Below are positions 34,514 through 43,723 of a DNA stretch of 64,000 nt, one piece after another. Every line of letters begins with the position of its first letter. Position 1 is the first letter of the stretch. Location: contig NZ_AP024882.1 of the NCBI RefSeq assembly GCF_024347675.1, positions 1,612,001-1,676,000 of the forward strand, read 5' to 3'. The translations under genes were made by a program, and so were the position numbers. Source of the stretch: Vibrio ishigakensis. GTDB lineage: Bacteria; Pseudomonadota; Gammaproteobacteria; Enterobacterales; Vibrionaceae. Under the pieces are notes generated by a model that searched no databases, was not told the origin of the DNA, and worked only from the letters and a program-made list of their open reading frames with translations.

Positions 34514-35368
34514 CTATTCAAACACCTGCATCCAATGGGCTGACAGGTGTTTGTTTCGACACAACCATACGGTTTGTTCACAGGTATAAGGGCACCCACT
34601 TACCTCGAGAATTTGCAAACTATGCTCTTTCGCTAGATAGTCTGGAACATAGGCTAGCAAAGGCTGGGACTTAACCAAAGATGTCAACATGGAAGTAGTG
34701 TCCACCCTTGCCATGATTCGACGATTAAATTCTTCGTCAAACCAACCATCCAAACTTCGATTCGTTGCCATCTTTCCGTAAATAGGCTTAGACGGAATAA
34801 CAAATGGGTATTCCAACACTTGGTCTATAGATAAATGCGCGCCGTGCTCAATTAGCATTGGGTGAGTATGAGATGCGACCGTCACAAAATTAATCTCTTG
34901 CAAAGCCTGATACTCAACTTGCCTATCCTGAGGGTGCGTTCCCTGCAGGCTGGTTACCAGCGCGAGGTCTACCTCATGCTTTGTCAGCATTGCTAGGTCT
35001 TCCGACTGCTTCGTCTCTAGAGTCAGTTGTTGCTGACTCAACTTTGTCATCAGGCTTGGAACAAAATGCGCTAGCAAGGACTCAGAGCCACTTACTCGAA
35101 GGTGGGGTCTACGAGGGCTCCCCAACTCACGTTCGATCTTGTCGCCGATAGACAGCATCTCTATCGCGCGATGAAACAGCATTTCTCCGGCCGAGGTTAG
35201 AGCCCACTGTGAGCCCTTTCGCTCAAATAGGGCCTGCTGATAATGGGATTCGATACGCTTTATTACCTTTGAAACCGTCCCAGGTTGCATATTCAAGGTA
35301 TAAGCCGCCTTTCTTAATCCAGAAGCTCGCGCCACTTCCACAAAAATAGCCAGATCATCCAATCTCAT
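34514..35368 (-). CDS. LysR-family transcriptional regulator
   Basis: Regulator of 284 residues with an N-terminal winged helix (LDDLAIFVEVARASGLRKAAYTLNMQPGTVSKVIKRIE, residues 3-42) and a substrate domain. It is divergent from the flavin oxidoreductase gene (about 100 bases between starts) and convergent with the aldo/keto reductase, so control of the flavin enzyme is the likeliest role. Ligand unknown. Confidence 0.88.
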   Translation of the reverse strand: MRLDDLAIFVEVARASGLRKAAYTLNMQPGTVSKVIKRIESHYQQALFERKGSQWALTSAGEMLFHRAIEMLSIGDKIERELGSPRRPHLRVSGSESLLAHFVPSLMTKLSQQQLTLETKQSEDLAMLTKHEVDLALVTSLQGTHPQDRQVEYQALQEINFVTVASHTHPMLIEHGAHLSIDQVLEYPFVIPSKPIYGKMATNRSLDGWFDEEFNRRIMARVDTTSMLTSLVKSQPLLAYVPDYLAKEHSLQILEVSGCPYTCEQTVWLCRNKHLSAHWMQVFE

Positions 35369-35470
35369 ATTGTTGCCTTAATGGAAACATAAATCGAATT
35401 AATGTTTCTTAAATTTAGATATTGACTAGCTTAAAATAGAACACCTAGTTTGAAAACCTCAGCAACGACT

Positions 35471-36472
35471 ATGAACCGATTCTCAAAAATCCAAGCCGGA
35501 CAAACCACACTGAAAAATCGTTTAGTGGTGCCTCCTATGGCCTCACAAACCGCCTCCACCGATGGCTTAGCAACCACGACCACCATTGAGCACTACGCCA
35601 ATCTAGCAAACTCAGGCGCCGGACTGGTGATAGTCGAATACAGCTATGTGATGCCTTCAGGTAAAAGCGAACCCAATCAGTTAGGGGCTCATGATGACAA
35701 GTGTATTCCAGGGCTGCAGCAAATCGCGAGAGCTATCCACGAAAAAGGCGCAAAGGCTGGGTTTCAACTGACACATTGCGGTGGTAAATCTCAATTAGAT
35801 GTATGCCCGGACCTTGAAGCCCCTTCTGGTATTACGGTTCCTGCCTACGACCGAGTATTACCCAAGCCACAAGCAATGACCTTAGATGATATGTATGCCT
35901 GGCGAGATGCCTTTGTTCAAGGTGCTATTCGGGCTGAAAAAGCCGGTTTTGATTTTGTTGAGCTTCATTGCGCTCACGGTTATGGCCTAAATCAAGTGCT
36001 ATCACCAGTGACCAATAAGCGCACCGACTTCTATGGGGGAAATCTACAAGATCGAGCTCGCCTGATGATTGAGATAGTGCAGACAGTAAAAAAAGAAACG
36101 AAACTCAACATTATGGTGCGAGTGCCAGGTCAAGACCTTTATCCTGATGGATTATCTCAAACTGATATGGCTGAGGTATGTCGTCTATTGGTTGAGGCTG
36201 GCGTAGGTATCATAGATGTCTCTTCTGGCATAGGAGGATGGAACCGTCCTAAAGATAGGCGCGGTGAAGGCTACCTAGTCTCCGAATCTGCATATCTGAA
36301 AAAAGCAAATCTCGGGGTACCTATTATCGGGGTTGGCGGCATAGAAACCCACGGCTACATCGAACAAGCACTGCAAAACCAGTGGTTCGATCTCGCGGCA
36401 GTAGGGCGAGCAGTGCTACAAGGTCCGCAGCAATTCCAGCAAAGAGTAATGAAAGAGCCCCTACCCGCATAG
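35471..36472 (+). CDS. Old Yellow Enzyme family NADH:flavin oxidoreductase
   Basis: FMN-containing ene-reductase of 333 residues. Characteristic segments are the start FSKIQAGQTTLKNRLVVPPM, the FMN-site FQLTHCGGKS near residue 100, FDFVELHCAHGYGLNQVLSPVTNKRTDFYGGNLQDRARL near 165 with the substrate-binding His-x2-His region, and VGGIETHGYIEQAL with DLAAVGRAVL near 300. It probably reduces electrophilic enones or similar stress compounds. ATG 35471 is preferred to TTG 35450. The gene is divergent from a LysR regulator and ends with a strong terminator. Confidence 0.88.
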   Translation: MNRFSKIQAGQTTLKNRLVVPPMASQTASTDGLATTTTIEHYANLANSGAGLVIVEYSYVMPSGKSEPNQLGAHDDKCIPGLQQIARAIHEKGAKAGFQLTHCGGKSQLDVCPDLEAPSGITVPAYDRVLPKPQAMTLDDMYAWRDAFVQGAIRAEKAGFDFVELHCAHGYGLNQVLSPVTNKRTDFYGGNLQDRARLMIEIVQTVKKETKLNIMVRVPGQDLYPDGLSQTDMAEVCRLLVEAGVGIIDVSSGIGGWNRPKDRRGEGYLVSESAYLKKANLGVPIIGVGGIETHGYIEQALQNQWFDLAAVGRAVLQGPQQFQQRVMKEPLPA

Positions 36473-36488
36473 ATCACCAACTTTCACT

Positions 36489-36514
36489 AAGGCCTGTACA
36501 TTCAGGCCTTTTTT
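36489..36514 (+). terminator. Rho-independent terminator
   Basis: Perfect eight-base stem AAGGCCTG/CAGGCCTT with six-base loop and a T-run, 17 bases after the flavin oxidoreductase stop. Confidence 0.9.
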
Positions 36515-36533
36515 ATACTCCCATCAAATATAA

Positions 36534-36591
36534 TTGACAATATCAACTATCGTAATTATAGTTGCATTTATCAACTAAATTCTGATTAGTT
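36534..36591 (+). promoter_or_regulatory. Strong sigma-70 promoter with tandem operator palindromes
   Basis: TTGACA at 36534-36539 and TATAGT at 36557-36562 are spaced by exactly 17 bases. The palindrome CAACTAT-N7-ATAGTTG (36544-36564) covers the spacer and -10; TAGTTG-N7-CAACTA (36559-36577) overlaps it, and AACTAA-N7-TTAGTT (36573-36591) follows. The arrangement suggests a repressor site, perhaps MarR- or TetR-type, controlling the GST gene. The repressor is not evident in this window. Confidence 0.7.
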
Positions 36592-36612
36592 AAAAATTAT
36601 AGAGGTAGTAAG

Positions 36613-37383
36613 ATGGGCATCATTAATCCAACCAACAAAACCGTTTTAGACCTTAAGGGTCTGCACCTGTATCACACCGGCTTTTCTAACTGCGCAATGC
36701 GAGTAAGACTAGCCCTTGAAGAGAAAGATCTGGGCTGGGAAAGTCACCCAATCAGTCTTATGAAGGGTGAGCAACTGACCAAAGAGTACATTGGCATCAA
36801 CCCAAATGCGGTAGTACCTACCCTAGTAGATGACGGCGTAGTCATCATAGACTCAGCCGACATCATCGATTACATCGATAGCAAGTTCGTATCAAACTCG
36901 CTTCGTCCTGAGTCCAAAGCTGAACAAGAGCGCATGTTCGAATGGATGTATCTCGCCAGAGATAACCACCTGTCTATCAAAACCTATATGTATTCCAACA
37001 CAGCAAGTAGCGACAAGATGAAGCGCTCAGAAGAAGTGATGGCGGATTATCGTAAAAACCAAACCTTCGACAAAGCCTTGCTGGAATTTCATGAAAGATT
37101 TAACTCGAACGAAGGTTTCTCTGAGCAAGATGTAATTGATGCAACCTCGGTTATCGATGCTTGCTTCGAGAAGATGGATGAACGCCTTAAAGACCACAAA
37201 TGGCTAGCAGGTGATGACTTTTCATTGGCTGACATCGCTTGGGTACCACAATTAATTGTACTCAAAGTTGCCAACTATCCATTTGAGAACTACAAGCACC
37301 TAGAGGCTTGGAAGAACGAGATCATCAAGAGACCGAGCTTTAAAAGTGCCATCCTTGATTGGTTGCCAGCAATGGGTAAATAA
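36613..37383 (+). CDS. Glutathione S-transferase family protein
   Basis: Likely detoxification enzyme of 256 residues. The N-terminal thioredoxin-like domain is seen in LHLYHTGFSNCAMRVRLALEEKDLGWESH (residues 16-46), GINPNAVVPTLVDDG near 77 with the cis-proline, and the glutathione gamma-glutamyl contact IIDSADIIDYID near 92. The C-terminal helical domain ends with LAGDDFSLADIAWVPQL near 205. It contains a longer inter-domain insert than most bacterial GSTs. AGAGGTAGTAAG precedes the ATG. It is monocistronic, with a strongly regulated promoter and its own terminator. Confidence 0.85.
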   Translation: MGIINPTNKTVLDLKGLHLYHTGFSNCAMRVRLALEEKDLGWESHPISLMKGEQLTKEYIGINPNAVVPTLVDDGVVIIDSADIIDYIDSKFVSNSLRPESKAEQERMFEWMYLARDNHLSIKTYMYSNTASSDKMKRSEEVMADYRKNQTFDKALLEFHERFNSNEGFSEQDVIDATSVIDACFEKMDERLKDHKWLAGDDFSLADIAWVPQLIVLKVANYPFENYKHLEAWKNEIIKRPSFKSAILDWLPAMGK

Positions 37384-37386
37384 ATT

Positions 37387-37413
37387 AGAGCACGGCACTG
37401 TCCGTGCTCTTTT
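37387..37413 (+). terminator. Rho-independent terminator
   Basis: Nine-base stem AGAGCACGG/CCGTGCTCT, six-base loop and a short T-run directly after the GST stop. Confidence 0.88.
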
Positions 37414-37476
37414 CCTATATTCGATCATGGCTTTATGACACACTGACCGCCCCCTTTGCTAACTCCCTATTCGACC

Positions 37477-38241
37477 ATGATCCGCCTTACTGCTGAACAC
37501 CTTATCCTGTTGGAAAACCGCTTAGGTATTGCTCTTCCTTCTAAAGCCAGCAAGCGCAATATAGAACAAATCACTGAGGCCATGGTCAATCGCATCCCAT
37601 TTGAAAACCTAGATGTGTTAGTTGGGCTTCCAATACAAGATGCCTTTGAGGATGTGTTTTCAAAGTTGATCGTCAAAGAGCGCGGTGGGCTCTGTTTCGA
37701 GATGAATGCGCTACTTCTGAAAATACTCCAGCACCTTGAGGTACCTTGCTATCGTATCGAAGCACAAATGGTTGTAGAGGGAGACTTGAGAGAGCAAGCC
37801 AATCACCTCGCGCTTATTGCAGAGATATCAGGAAAACCTTATTTGGTCGATATTGGTGATGGTCGCGGTATTTGGGGTATCCTTCCCCTAGATCACAACG
37901 AGCCTAATCGTCAACTAGGTACCGAGTACTGGGTCGATGACATTGGTAATAACACCTACCAACTCCAGTTTAAAAACTCCGATGGTATACAAACTCGCTA
38001 TCAGTTTATTAATCAACCCATTGAACGAAAGGCATTCGCGAGAGCAAAGGCGTTTATACAAAGCGATCCACAATCTGTGTTTCATAAACGTTTGATCGTA
38101 TCTCGAATTGATAGTGACGCTCGAATCACTCTATCTGAACACGAACTTATCCAATCCACGCCTCAAGGCAGAGACGTTCATGAATACCCAATAGAACAAC
38201 GCGAGCAGCTTCTTTTACAGCACTTTGGAATTAAGCTTTAA
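37477..38241 (+). CDS. Arylamine N-acetyltransferase
   Basis: Transfers acetyl from acetyl-CoA to arylamines or hydrazines; 254 residues. The cysteine-protease-like triad is visible: Cys in ERGGLCFEMN near residue 71, His in QANHLALI near 108 and Asp in YLVDIGDG near 125. RIPFENLDVLVG near 38 is also conserved. ATG 37477 is used; the in-frame TTG at 37456 has no better ribosome site. It is transcribed alone from a region following the GST terminator. Confidence 0.88.
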   Translation: MIRLTAEHLILLENRLGIALPSKASKRNIEQITEAMVNRIPFENLDVLVGLPIQDAFEDVFSKLIVKERGGLCFEMNALLLKILQHLEVPCYRIEAQMVVEGDLREQANHLALIAEISGKPYLVDIGDGRGIWGILPLDHNEPNRQLGTEYWVDDIGNNTYQLQFKNSDGIQTRYQFINQPIERKAFARAKAFIQSDPQSVFHKRLIVSRIDSDARITLSEHELIQSTPQGRDVHEYPIEQREQLLLQHFGIKL

Positions 38242-38337
38242 AGTCAGGAACTTTCGTTCCTCGGATCTGATCCGCCCCCTGAGCCGTAACTATACTTAAC
38301 ATTAGATGTTCATCAGACTCTCCAAAGGGGGCACTGC

Positions 38338-39693
38338 ATGACTCGTTTTCGTCTATGGTTCGCAGCGCTGCTGTTATTTTCAAGCCAACTACTTGCTAAC
38401 ACTGTGTGGGTCGTACCCGTCAAAGGCCCTATCGGCCCTGCCGTCAGTGACTATCTTTCCAGAGAAATCGCCGAAGCTGAGGCGCAGGGCGTCTCCATGG
38501 TCGTCCTTAAAATGGACACGCCCGGCGGGCTAGATAGCGCAATGCGCGATATCATCAGCTCAATCACTGCCTCGAGCGTACCTGTGGCGACTTGGGTTGG
38601 CCCATCTGGTGCGCGAGCTGCTAGCGCCGGTACCTATATCCTTCTCGCCAGTCATGTTGCGGCCATGGCCGATGCTACTAATCTTGGATCCGCGACACCA
38701 GTTTCTATGGGAGGTCCACCCACACAACCCTCTTCAAGTGATGATGAAGAAAAGCCTGAGCAAGAACCGAGTAACAGCGAAGAAGTGCCGGCTAAAACCG
38801 CCATGGAGAAAAAGGTTATCAATGATGCCAAAGCGTACATCAAGGGGCTCGCCAAGCTGCATGGTCGAAACGCAGAGTGGGCTGTAAAAGCAGTAAGTGA
38901 AGCCGCCAACATTGAGTCAGAGGAGGCGTTAGAGCTTGGCGTTATCGACTTTATTGCTAATTCCACAGAAGAGCTCACTCAACTGGCGAATGGCCGTGAC
39001 ATTAATCTGAATAACCGTACCGTTACCCTTAGCATAGAGAATCCAGTGATTATTGATAGAGTGCCGGATTGGAGAGCCGAGCTTTTGGCTGTGATCACTA
39101 ATCCTAACGTGGCCTACATCCTGATGCTAATCGGCATCTATGGTTTACTGTTAGAATTCTATAACCCTGGCATTGGCTTACCCGGCGTGCTCGGTGGTAT
39201 CTGCCTACTGCTTGCCATGTACTCGCTACAAATGATGCCCGTCAACTATGCAGGCCTTGCATTGCTACTACTCGGTATTGCTTTGATGGTGGCAGAAGCC
39301 TTTAACCCCAGTTTTGGTATTTTGGGCCTGGGCGGCGTAGTCGCCTTTATACTTGGCTCAATATTCCTAATGGACAGCGACCTACCCAACTTCCAGATTG
39401 CCATCCCTCTCATCGTGGGCGTTGCCATCTTCTCAGTCGCACTGATCCTAGTCACTGTGGGACTGCTACTGAAAGTGCGTCGACGCGCCGTTACAACAGG
39501 TGTTGAAGCCTATTCTGGAAAGGTCGCTGTCGTTATTGACGATTTCGTGGGTGGCACAGGTCGAGTCCAGATGGATGGCGCGCTTTGGAAAGCTCACATA
39601 TCTGGCACAGAATCACTCAAGAAAGGTGACAAGGTAACGGTCACCCACATCGATGGATTAACACTTACCGTAATACCCGATTCCGATAACTAG
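38338..39693 (+). CDS. NfeD-family membrane-bound serine protease (ClpP class)
   Basis: Membrane protease of 451 residues, long NfeD (NfeD1b) type. It has a signal peptide, an exported ClpP-like domain with VLKMDTPGGLDSAMRDII near residue 58 and the nucleophile region SGARAASAGTYILLASH near 85, a basic-site lysine near 155, then four or five membrane helices (residues 245-375) and a C-terminal OB-fold (VAVVIDDFVGGTGRVQMDGALW). Long NfeD proteins cleave stomatin partners, and here the SPFH gene follows nine bases after the stop. The proline/glutamate-rich insert near 115-150 is family-typical in position. Confidence 0.92.
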   Translation: MTRFRLWFAALLLFSSQLLANTVWVVPVKGPIGPAVSDYLSREIAEAEAQGVSMVVLKMDTPGGLDSAMRDIISSITASSVPVATWVGPSGARAASAGTYILLASHVAAMADATNLGSATPVSMGGPPTQPSSSDDEEKPEQEPSNSEEVPAKTAMEKKVINDAKAYIKGLAKLHGRNAEWAVKAVSEAANIESEEALELGVIDFIANSTEELTQLANGRDINLNNRTVTLSIENPVIIDRVPDWRAELLAVITNPNVAYILMLIGIYGLLLEFYNPGIGLPGVLGGICLLLAMYSLQMMPVNYAGLALLLLGIALMVAEAFNPSFGILGLGGVVAFILGSIFLMDSDLPNFQIAIPLIVGVAIFSVALILVTVGLLLKVRRRAVTTGVEAYSGKVAVVIDDFVGGTGRVQMDGALWKAHISGTESLKKGDKVTVTHIDGLTLTVIPDSDN

Positions 39694-39702
39694 GAGGTAC
39701 TT

Positions 39703-40488
39703 ATGCCTATCCCTATGTTTTATACAACAGCTGTCGTCCTCGTCTTAGTCATCGCACTTGCGACGCAAATCTTTAAAGTGTTGCGTGAGTATGAGCGTGG
39801 CGTGGTCTTTTTTCTTGGCCGATTCCAAGAGGTAAAAGGCCCAGGTCTGATTATCTTGATCCCTATCGTGCAGCAGATGGTTCGTGTGGACCTGCGTACC
39901 GTGGTGTTAGATGTGCCAACACAAGACCTTATTACCCGTGATAACGTCTCTGTTCGAGTAAACGCTGTGGTTTATTTCCGAGTAGTTGACCCTCAAATGG
40001 CCATCAACAACATCGAAAGTTATAACGATGCCACCAGCCAATTAGCACAAACCACCTTGCGTTCTGTGCTCGGTCAGCATGAGCTTGATGAGCTACTTTC
40101 AGAGCGCGAAAGGCTCAATAAGGATCTGCAAGGTATCCTAGACCAACAAACCGATGACTGGGGAATAAAAATCGCGACTGTAGAAGTGAAGCATGTAGAC
40201 CTTAATGAAAGTATGGTTCGCGCCCTCGCCCGCCAAGCGGAGGCTGAGCGTAATAGACGTGCGAAAATCATTCACGCGACCGGGGAACTGGAGGCTTCGA
40301 GCAAGCTTAAAGAAGCAGCCGAGATGCTTAACGAAGCGCCCAACGCGTTGCAACTTCGCTATATGCAGACGCTCACCGAGATAACCTCAGATAAGACCTC
40401 CACAATAGTGTTCCCTTTGCCTATCAATCTAGTGGAAGCCGTTTCTGATATCGCAAAGGCGGTCAAAAAGGATGATAAAAAGGAATAA
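39703..40488 (+). CDS. SPFH/stomatin-like membrane protein (slipin)
   Basis: Membrane-scaffold protein of 261 residues and likely substrate of the adjacent NfeD protease. A single N-terminal hydrophobic hairpin is followed by [27 protein letters not shown] (residues 29-56), the SPFH core [35 protein letters not shown], a coiled-coil ([23 protein letters not shown], residues 175-200) and a conserved end [18 protein letters not shown] precedes its ATG. The pair probably supports membrane microdomain or envelope quality control. Confidence 0.93.
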   Translation: MPIPMFYTTAVVLVLVIALATQIFKVLREYERGVVFFLGRFQEVKGPGLIILIPIVQQMVRVDLRTVVLDVPTQDLITRDNVSVRVNAVVYFRVVDPQMAINNIESYNDATSQLAQTTLRSVLGQHELDELLSERERLNKDLQGILDQQTDDWGIKIATVEVKHVDLNESMVRALARQAEAERNRRAKIIHATGELEASSKLKEAAEMLNEAPNALQLRYMQTLTEITSDKTSTIVFPLPINLVEAVSDIAKAVKKDDKKE

Positions 40489-40522
40489 AGGATGGAGCCA
40501 AGCTCCAAAACTGTGTTTCATC

Positions 40523-40693
40523 CTATTTCGCTGAAGTGGTTAACTCTTCAAGCGGGTTTTCCTCTTCAGCTCGCTCTAACCGCTCTTGTCTTTGCCTTTC
40601 ATGCATGGCTTCAATGAGCTCTCTATCCCGAGCAGCGAAGAAGATATCCTCGGCAGCCTTCTCTCGTAAGCGTAGTTTTTCTGTGAAATCCAT
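40523..40693 (-). CDS. 56-residue charged helical protein of unknown function
   Basis: A short gene: ATG at 40691-40693, stop TAG at 40523-40525. The product starts MDFTEKLRLREKAAEDIFFA and continues as an almost uninterrupted charged helix with RDRELIEAMHERQRQERLERAEEENP. The ribosome site AGGAGGTAGGGATT is excellent. A -10 TATACT lies at 40726-40731 and an FNR/CRP-like palindrome is further upstream. I do not recognise a function. There is no signal peptide or membrane segment. It is convergent with the stomatin gene. Confidence 0.75.
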   Translation of the reverse strand: MDFTEKLRLREKAAEDIFFAARDRELIEAMHERQRQERLERAEEENPLEELTTSAK

Positions 40694-40772
40694 AATCCCT
40701 ACCTCCTACTTTATCTGTTATTTAAAGTATAGGTAGCAAGAGCTCTAGGCCGTTTTGCCAATTAAGATGGAA

Positions 40773-40786
40773 TTGATCTTGGTCAA
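40773..40786. promoter_or_regulatory. FNR-like site upstream of the 56-residue gene
   Basis: TTGATCTTGGTCAA matches TTGAT-N4-ATCAA at nine of ten positions and sits in a larger palindrome with outer arms ATTAAG/CTTAAT (40761-40794). With the -10 at 40726-40731 the centre is about 61 bases upstream of the expected start. Confidence 0.45.
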
Positions 40787-40804
40787 TTCTTAATCAACCA
40801 AAAT

Positions 40805-41752
40805 CTAAGCTAGATCACTACAGCACTCCGCTATGAGCTCGCGCAACCATTGGTGAGCCGAATCTCGCTCAAGCATGGTCGGCCACAACATCCGATAACT
40901 TACAGGTTTAAGGTCAAACGGCAGAGGCAAGACTTTCAGGGAATATTTGTTTGCTAATTGGTTAGCAAAGATAGAGGTACAAACCAACATCATGTTCGAG
41001 TGTTGTGCAAGAAGTGCTGCGCTGTGAAAATCTGGAACCTTGGCCTTGTCATTTAGCCTATATCCCTGCTCTGACACCACTCTGTCTAACAGCCAAAACT
41101 CACTGTCATCCACAAAGATCCTAACCAGATCCGTATCTAAAAACGCCTTCGCATCCCAGTTGTCAGCATTAATCGCATGAGACTGACTTACCAAACAAAT
41201 ATGCCTATCACGATAGAGCTCAAGATTAGGTTGGTCGCCAATGTCGGAGATATGAAACGATGCCTGAGCGCGCCTATCAGTATCTTTTGCCGTAATTAAG
41301 AGATCCAGTTCTCCCTGATTCAAATGACTCAGACTCTGTTTAGTTTTCGGTACAATACTGAGCTGCATATTTGGCGCAAGCGAGTTCAGTTTTGGCATTA
41401 AACGCGGAACAATAACCGGGAATGCAGTCTCACAGATACTGATGGTAAAGCTTCGCTCATCGGTTGCAGGATCGAACGATTCGGGCAACAACATAATGTG
41501 TGAGTCTCTTAACCACTGACGCAGTGGTTTTTCTAACTTGGCCGCCCTAGCCGTTGGCGTTAACCCCCTACCGGTTCGGATAAACAAAGGGTCTTCCAAT
41601 ACCTCACCCAGTTGCTCCCTCAAGCGAGTCAGTTGTTTACTCACTGCAGATTGACTGAGATTTAGCCGTGTTGCCGCTCGGCTTACACTGCCATCTTCAA
41701 GCAAGATCAGCATCAAACGAAGCAAATTAAGGTCGATATGGTCTAGCTTCAC
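40805..41752 (-). CDS. LysR-family transcriptional regulator
   Basis: Regulator of 315 residues with winged helix LDHIDLNLLRLMLILLEDGSVSRAATRLNLSQSAVSKQLTRLRE (residues 3-46), LFIRTGRGLTPTARA, and a substrate domain of the NodD/LeuO-like branch. The GTG at 41752 (TGGAATATCTG before it) fits the family start; a TTG at 41794 would add 14 unrelated residues. It is divergent from the Bcr/CflA efflux gene, about 100 bases apart, so it probably controls it. Confidence 0.86.
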   Translation of the reverse strand: MKLDHIDLNLLRLMLILLEDGSVSRAATRLNLSQSAVSKQLTRLREQLGEVLEDPLFIRTGRGLTPTARAAKLEKPLRQWLRDSHIMLLPESFDPATDERSFTISICETAFPVIVPRLMPKLNSLAPNMQLSIVPKTKQSLSHLNQGELDLLITAKDTDRRAQASFHISDIGDQPNLELYRDRHICLVSQSHAINADNWDAKAFLDTDLVRIFVDDSEFWLLDRVVSEQGYRLNDKAKVPDFHSAALLAQHSNMMLVCTSIFANQLANKYSLKVLPLPFDLKPVSYRMLWPTMLERDSAHQWLRELIAECCSDLA

Positions 41753-41854
41753 CAGATATTCCAAAATAGAAATTATGGAATGACAATAATTCAATATTTC
41801 TCATAATTCAACGCTGTTACTATCCTTTCCATTAGCAACACCTTGAGAAAAATA

Positions 41855-43027
41855 ATGAGCCGCAAAGCCCCACTTTATCTATTTTTATTGCTTATCGTAG
41901 TTAGCCCAATGGGCATCGATATCTATCTGCCAGCACTTCCTCAAATGGCAGAAAACCTAAGCACTCCGATGGCGAATATTCAGATCACCATCACTATATT
42001 TCTAGCTGCGCTTGGTTTAGGACAACTTCTTGCGGGACCTTTAGCAGACCGATACGGACGCAAACCACTTATTCTAAGCGGCCTTGCGCTATACATTCTA
42101 GGTTCTGTGGTTGGCTCATTAGCGCTTCAAATTGAAATTTTGTGGTTCGCGCGTGTACTTCAAGGTCTAGGAACCTGCGCTGTTTCGGTAGGCGTAATGT
42201 CAGGCGTGCGCGACAGCTATAGCACGGAAAAAACAGCGTCTATCTATAGCTATATCAATGGTGTTATCTGCGTTATCCCGGCCCTTGCTCCTCTTGTGGG
42301 TGGCTGGCTGAGCGAAACCTGGAGCTGGCGAGCGACCTTCTATTTTATGGCAGGTTATGCCCTATTGGTGACCTTCATTGCCACCCTTAAGCTTCCTGAA
42401 ACACGACCATCGAATACTATTGCTAGTGACAAGCTTATTAACTGGGAGCAGTACAAACCGATCTTGCAGAACTCTACATTCCGTTTCAACGCAGGTCTTG
42501 TAATGCTGGCTATGGCTATCATCATCGCCTTTGTCAGTGTTGCACCGGTACGCCTAATGGTAGAGCTAGGCATGAGCCCAACCGCATTCTCTCTGTGGTT
42601 TGGTAGCAACGCCATTATCAATATTCTGGCCTCTTTCGTTGCTCCAATTGTGATTAACCGTATCGGTCAGTCGAACTCTTTGAAGCTTGCGATTGCAATG
42701 TGTACCACCGCAGCCATCCTTATTGTGGCACTGCAAAATGTGCATCACCCATTTGCATTTATGGGTCCTGTGTTTATCGCAAGTACCGGCTTTTGTTTTA
42801 CCCTAGCTATCTGTAGCAGCTCAGCCCTAGCGCCATTCTCAGAACGCGCAGGTACAGCGGCGTCTCTACTTGGTTTCTTTCAAATGGCTGGAGCGTCAAC
42901 GCTAGTTGGACTAGTGAATCTGCTCCCTATGGGCTCGCTACAAGTAATGGCCTTTATTATGGCTCTGCCGTTAGTGTGGTACGGCGTGAGTAAGCTCATC
43001 ACAAAACCCAAGCTGTGTGAAAACTAA
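41855..43027 (+). CDS. Bcr/CflA-family MFS drug efflux transporter
   Basis: Inner-membrane proton antiporter of 390 residues with about 12 helices. Family motifs: MGIDIYLPALPQMAENL near residue 19 (Bcr/CflA hallmark), the MFS motif LAGPLADRYGRKPLI near 60, and motif C-like NGVICVIPALAPLVGGWLSETWSWRATF near 140. It likely exports small toxic molecules or peptides. ATG 41855 is chosen over an in-frame TTG at 41843. The divergent LysR gene is the probable regulator; a hairpin terminator follows. Confidence 0.9.
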   Translation: MSRKAPLYLFLLLIVVSPMGIDIYLPALPQMAENLSTPMANIQITITIFLAALGLGQLLAGPLADRYGRKPLILSGLALYILGSVVGSLALQIEILWFARVLQGLGTCAVSVGVMSGVRDSYSTEKTASIYSYINGVICVIPALAPLVGGWLSETWSWRATFYFMAGYALLVTFIATLKLPETRPSNTIASDKLINWEQYKPILQNSTFRFNAGLVMLAMAIIIAFVSVAPVRLMVELGMSPTAFSLWFGSNAIINILASFVAPIVINRIGQSNSLKLAIAMCTTAAILIVALQNVHHPFAFMGPVFIASTGFCFTLAICSSSALAPFSERAGTAASLLGFFQMAGASTLVGLVNLLPMGSLQVMAFIMALPLVWYGVSKLITKPKLCEN

Positions 43028-43041
43028 CCACTGAAACGAAA

Positions 43042-43073
43042 AAAGCCTACCCCTAGTAATAGCGGTAGGCTTT
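43042..43073. terminator. Bidirectional terminator
   Basis: Ten-base perfect stem AAAGCCTACC/GGTAGGCTTT flanked by A-rich and T-rich sequence between the convergent efflux and thiE genes; it can serve both. Confidence 0.85.
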
Positions 43074-43088
43074 CTAATATCAATCGAA

Positions 43089-43709
43089 TCAGGCTAAACG
43101 CATAAGCTTAAGAAGCTCTTCAGACGCAAGCTTTGGATCTTCTGCTGCCGAAATTGCTGAAACCAACGCGATACCATGAACACCCGTTGCAGAAACAAGC
43201 TCGATATTAGAGGTATTGATACCACCGATCGCCACCAGCGGCTTATTCGAGGTTTCAACCGCTTTGCGCAGACCTTCAACTCCCCAGTGCTTAAGGGTAT
43301 TGGTTTTAGTTGGAGTAGCAAAGATAGCGCTCACTCCAAGGTAGTCCACATCAAAGCTCTGCGTTTCAATGAGCTGCGCTTCACTCTCAACCGATAGACC
43401 TAGTATTTTATCCTTGCCTATCAGGCGTCTTGCATCGGCAACGGGCATATCTGACTGACCCAAATGAACACCACATGCATCGACAGCAAGTGCTACATCT
43501 ACGCGATCGTTGATGATCAAAGGCACATTACTGCCTTGCATTACCGTTTTTACTGCGCGCGCTCGCTCAATAAAGGCGCGAACATCGCCATGCTTTTCGC
43601 GAACCTGTACCATGCTTACGCCGCCTTCGATGGCTTGTTCAACCACTTTGCAGAGGGCACTTAGCTCTTGGTGTTCATCGGTAACAAAGTAGAGTTCATA
43701 AGGGTTCAT
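43089..43709 (-). CDS. thiE: Thiamine-phosphate synthase
   Basis: Joins HMP pyrophosphate and thiazole phosphate to give thiamine phosphate. The 206-residue barrel has MVQVREKHGDVRAF near residue 35, VPLIINDRVDVALAVDACGVHLGQSDMP near 65-95 (substrate and metal sites), GVSAIFATPTKTN near 130 (pyrophosphate loop) and PLVAIGGI near 170. It is the last gene of the riboswitch-controlled thiamine salvage operon, 14 bases after thiM. Confidence 0.95.
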   Translation of the reverse strand: MNPYELYFVTDEHQELSALCKVVEQAIEGGVSMVQVREKHGDVRAFIERARAVKTVMQGSNVPLIINDRVDVALAVDACGVHLGQSDMPVADARRLIGKDKILGLSVESEAQLIETQSFDVDYLGVSAIFATPTKTNTLKHWGVEGLRKAVETSNKPLVAIGGINTSNIELVSATGVHGIALVSAISAAEDPKLASEELLKLMRLA

Positions 43710-43723
43710 ATTACATGCCTCGA

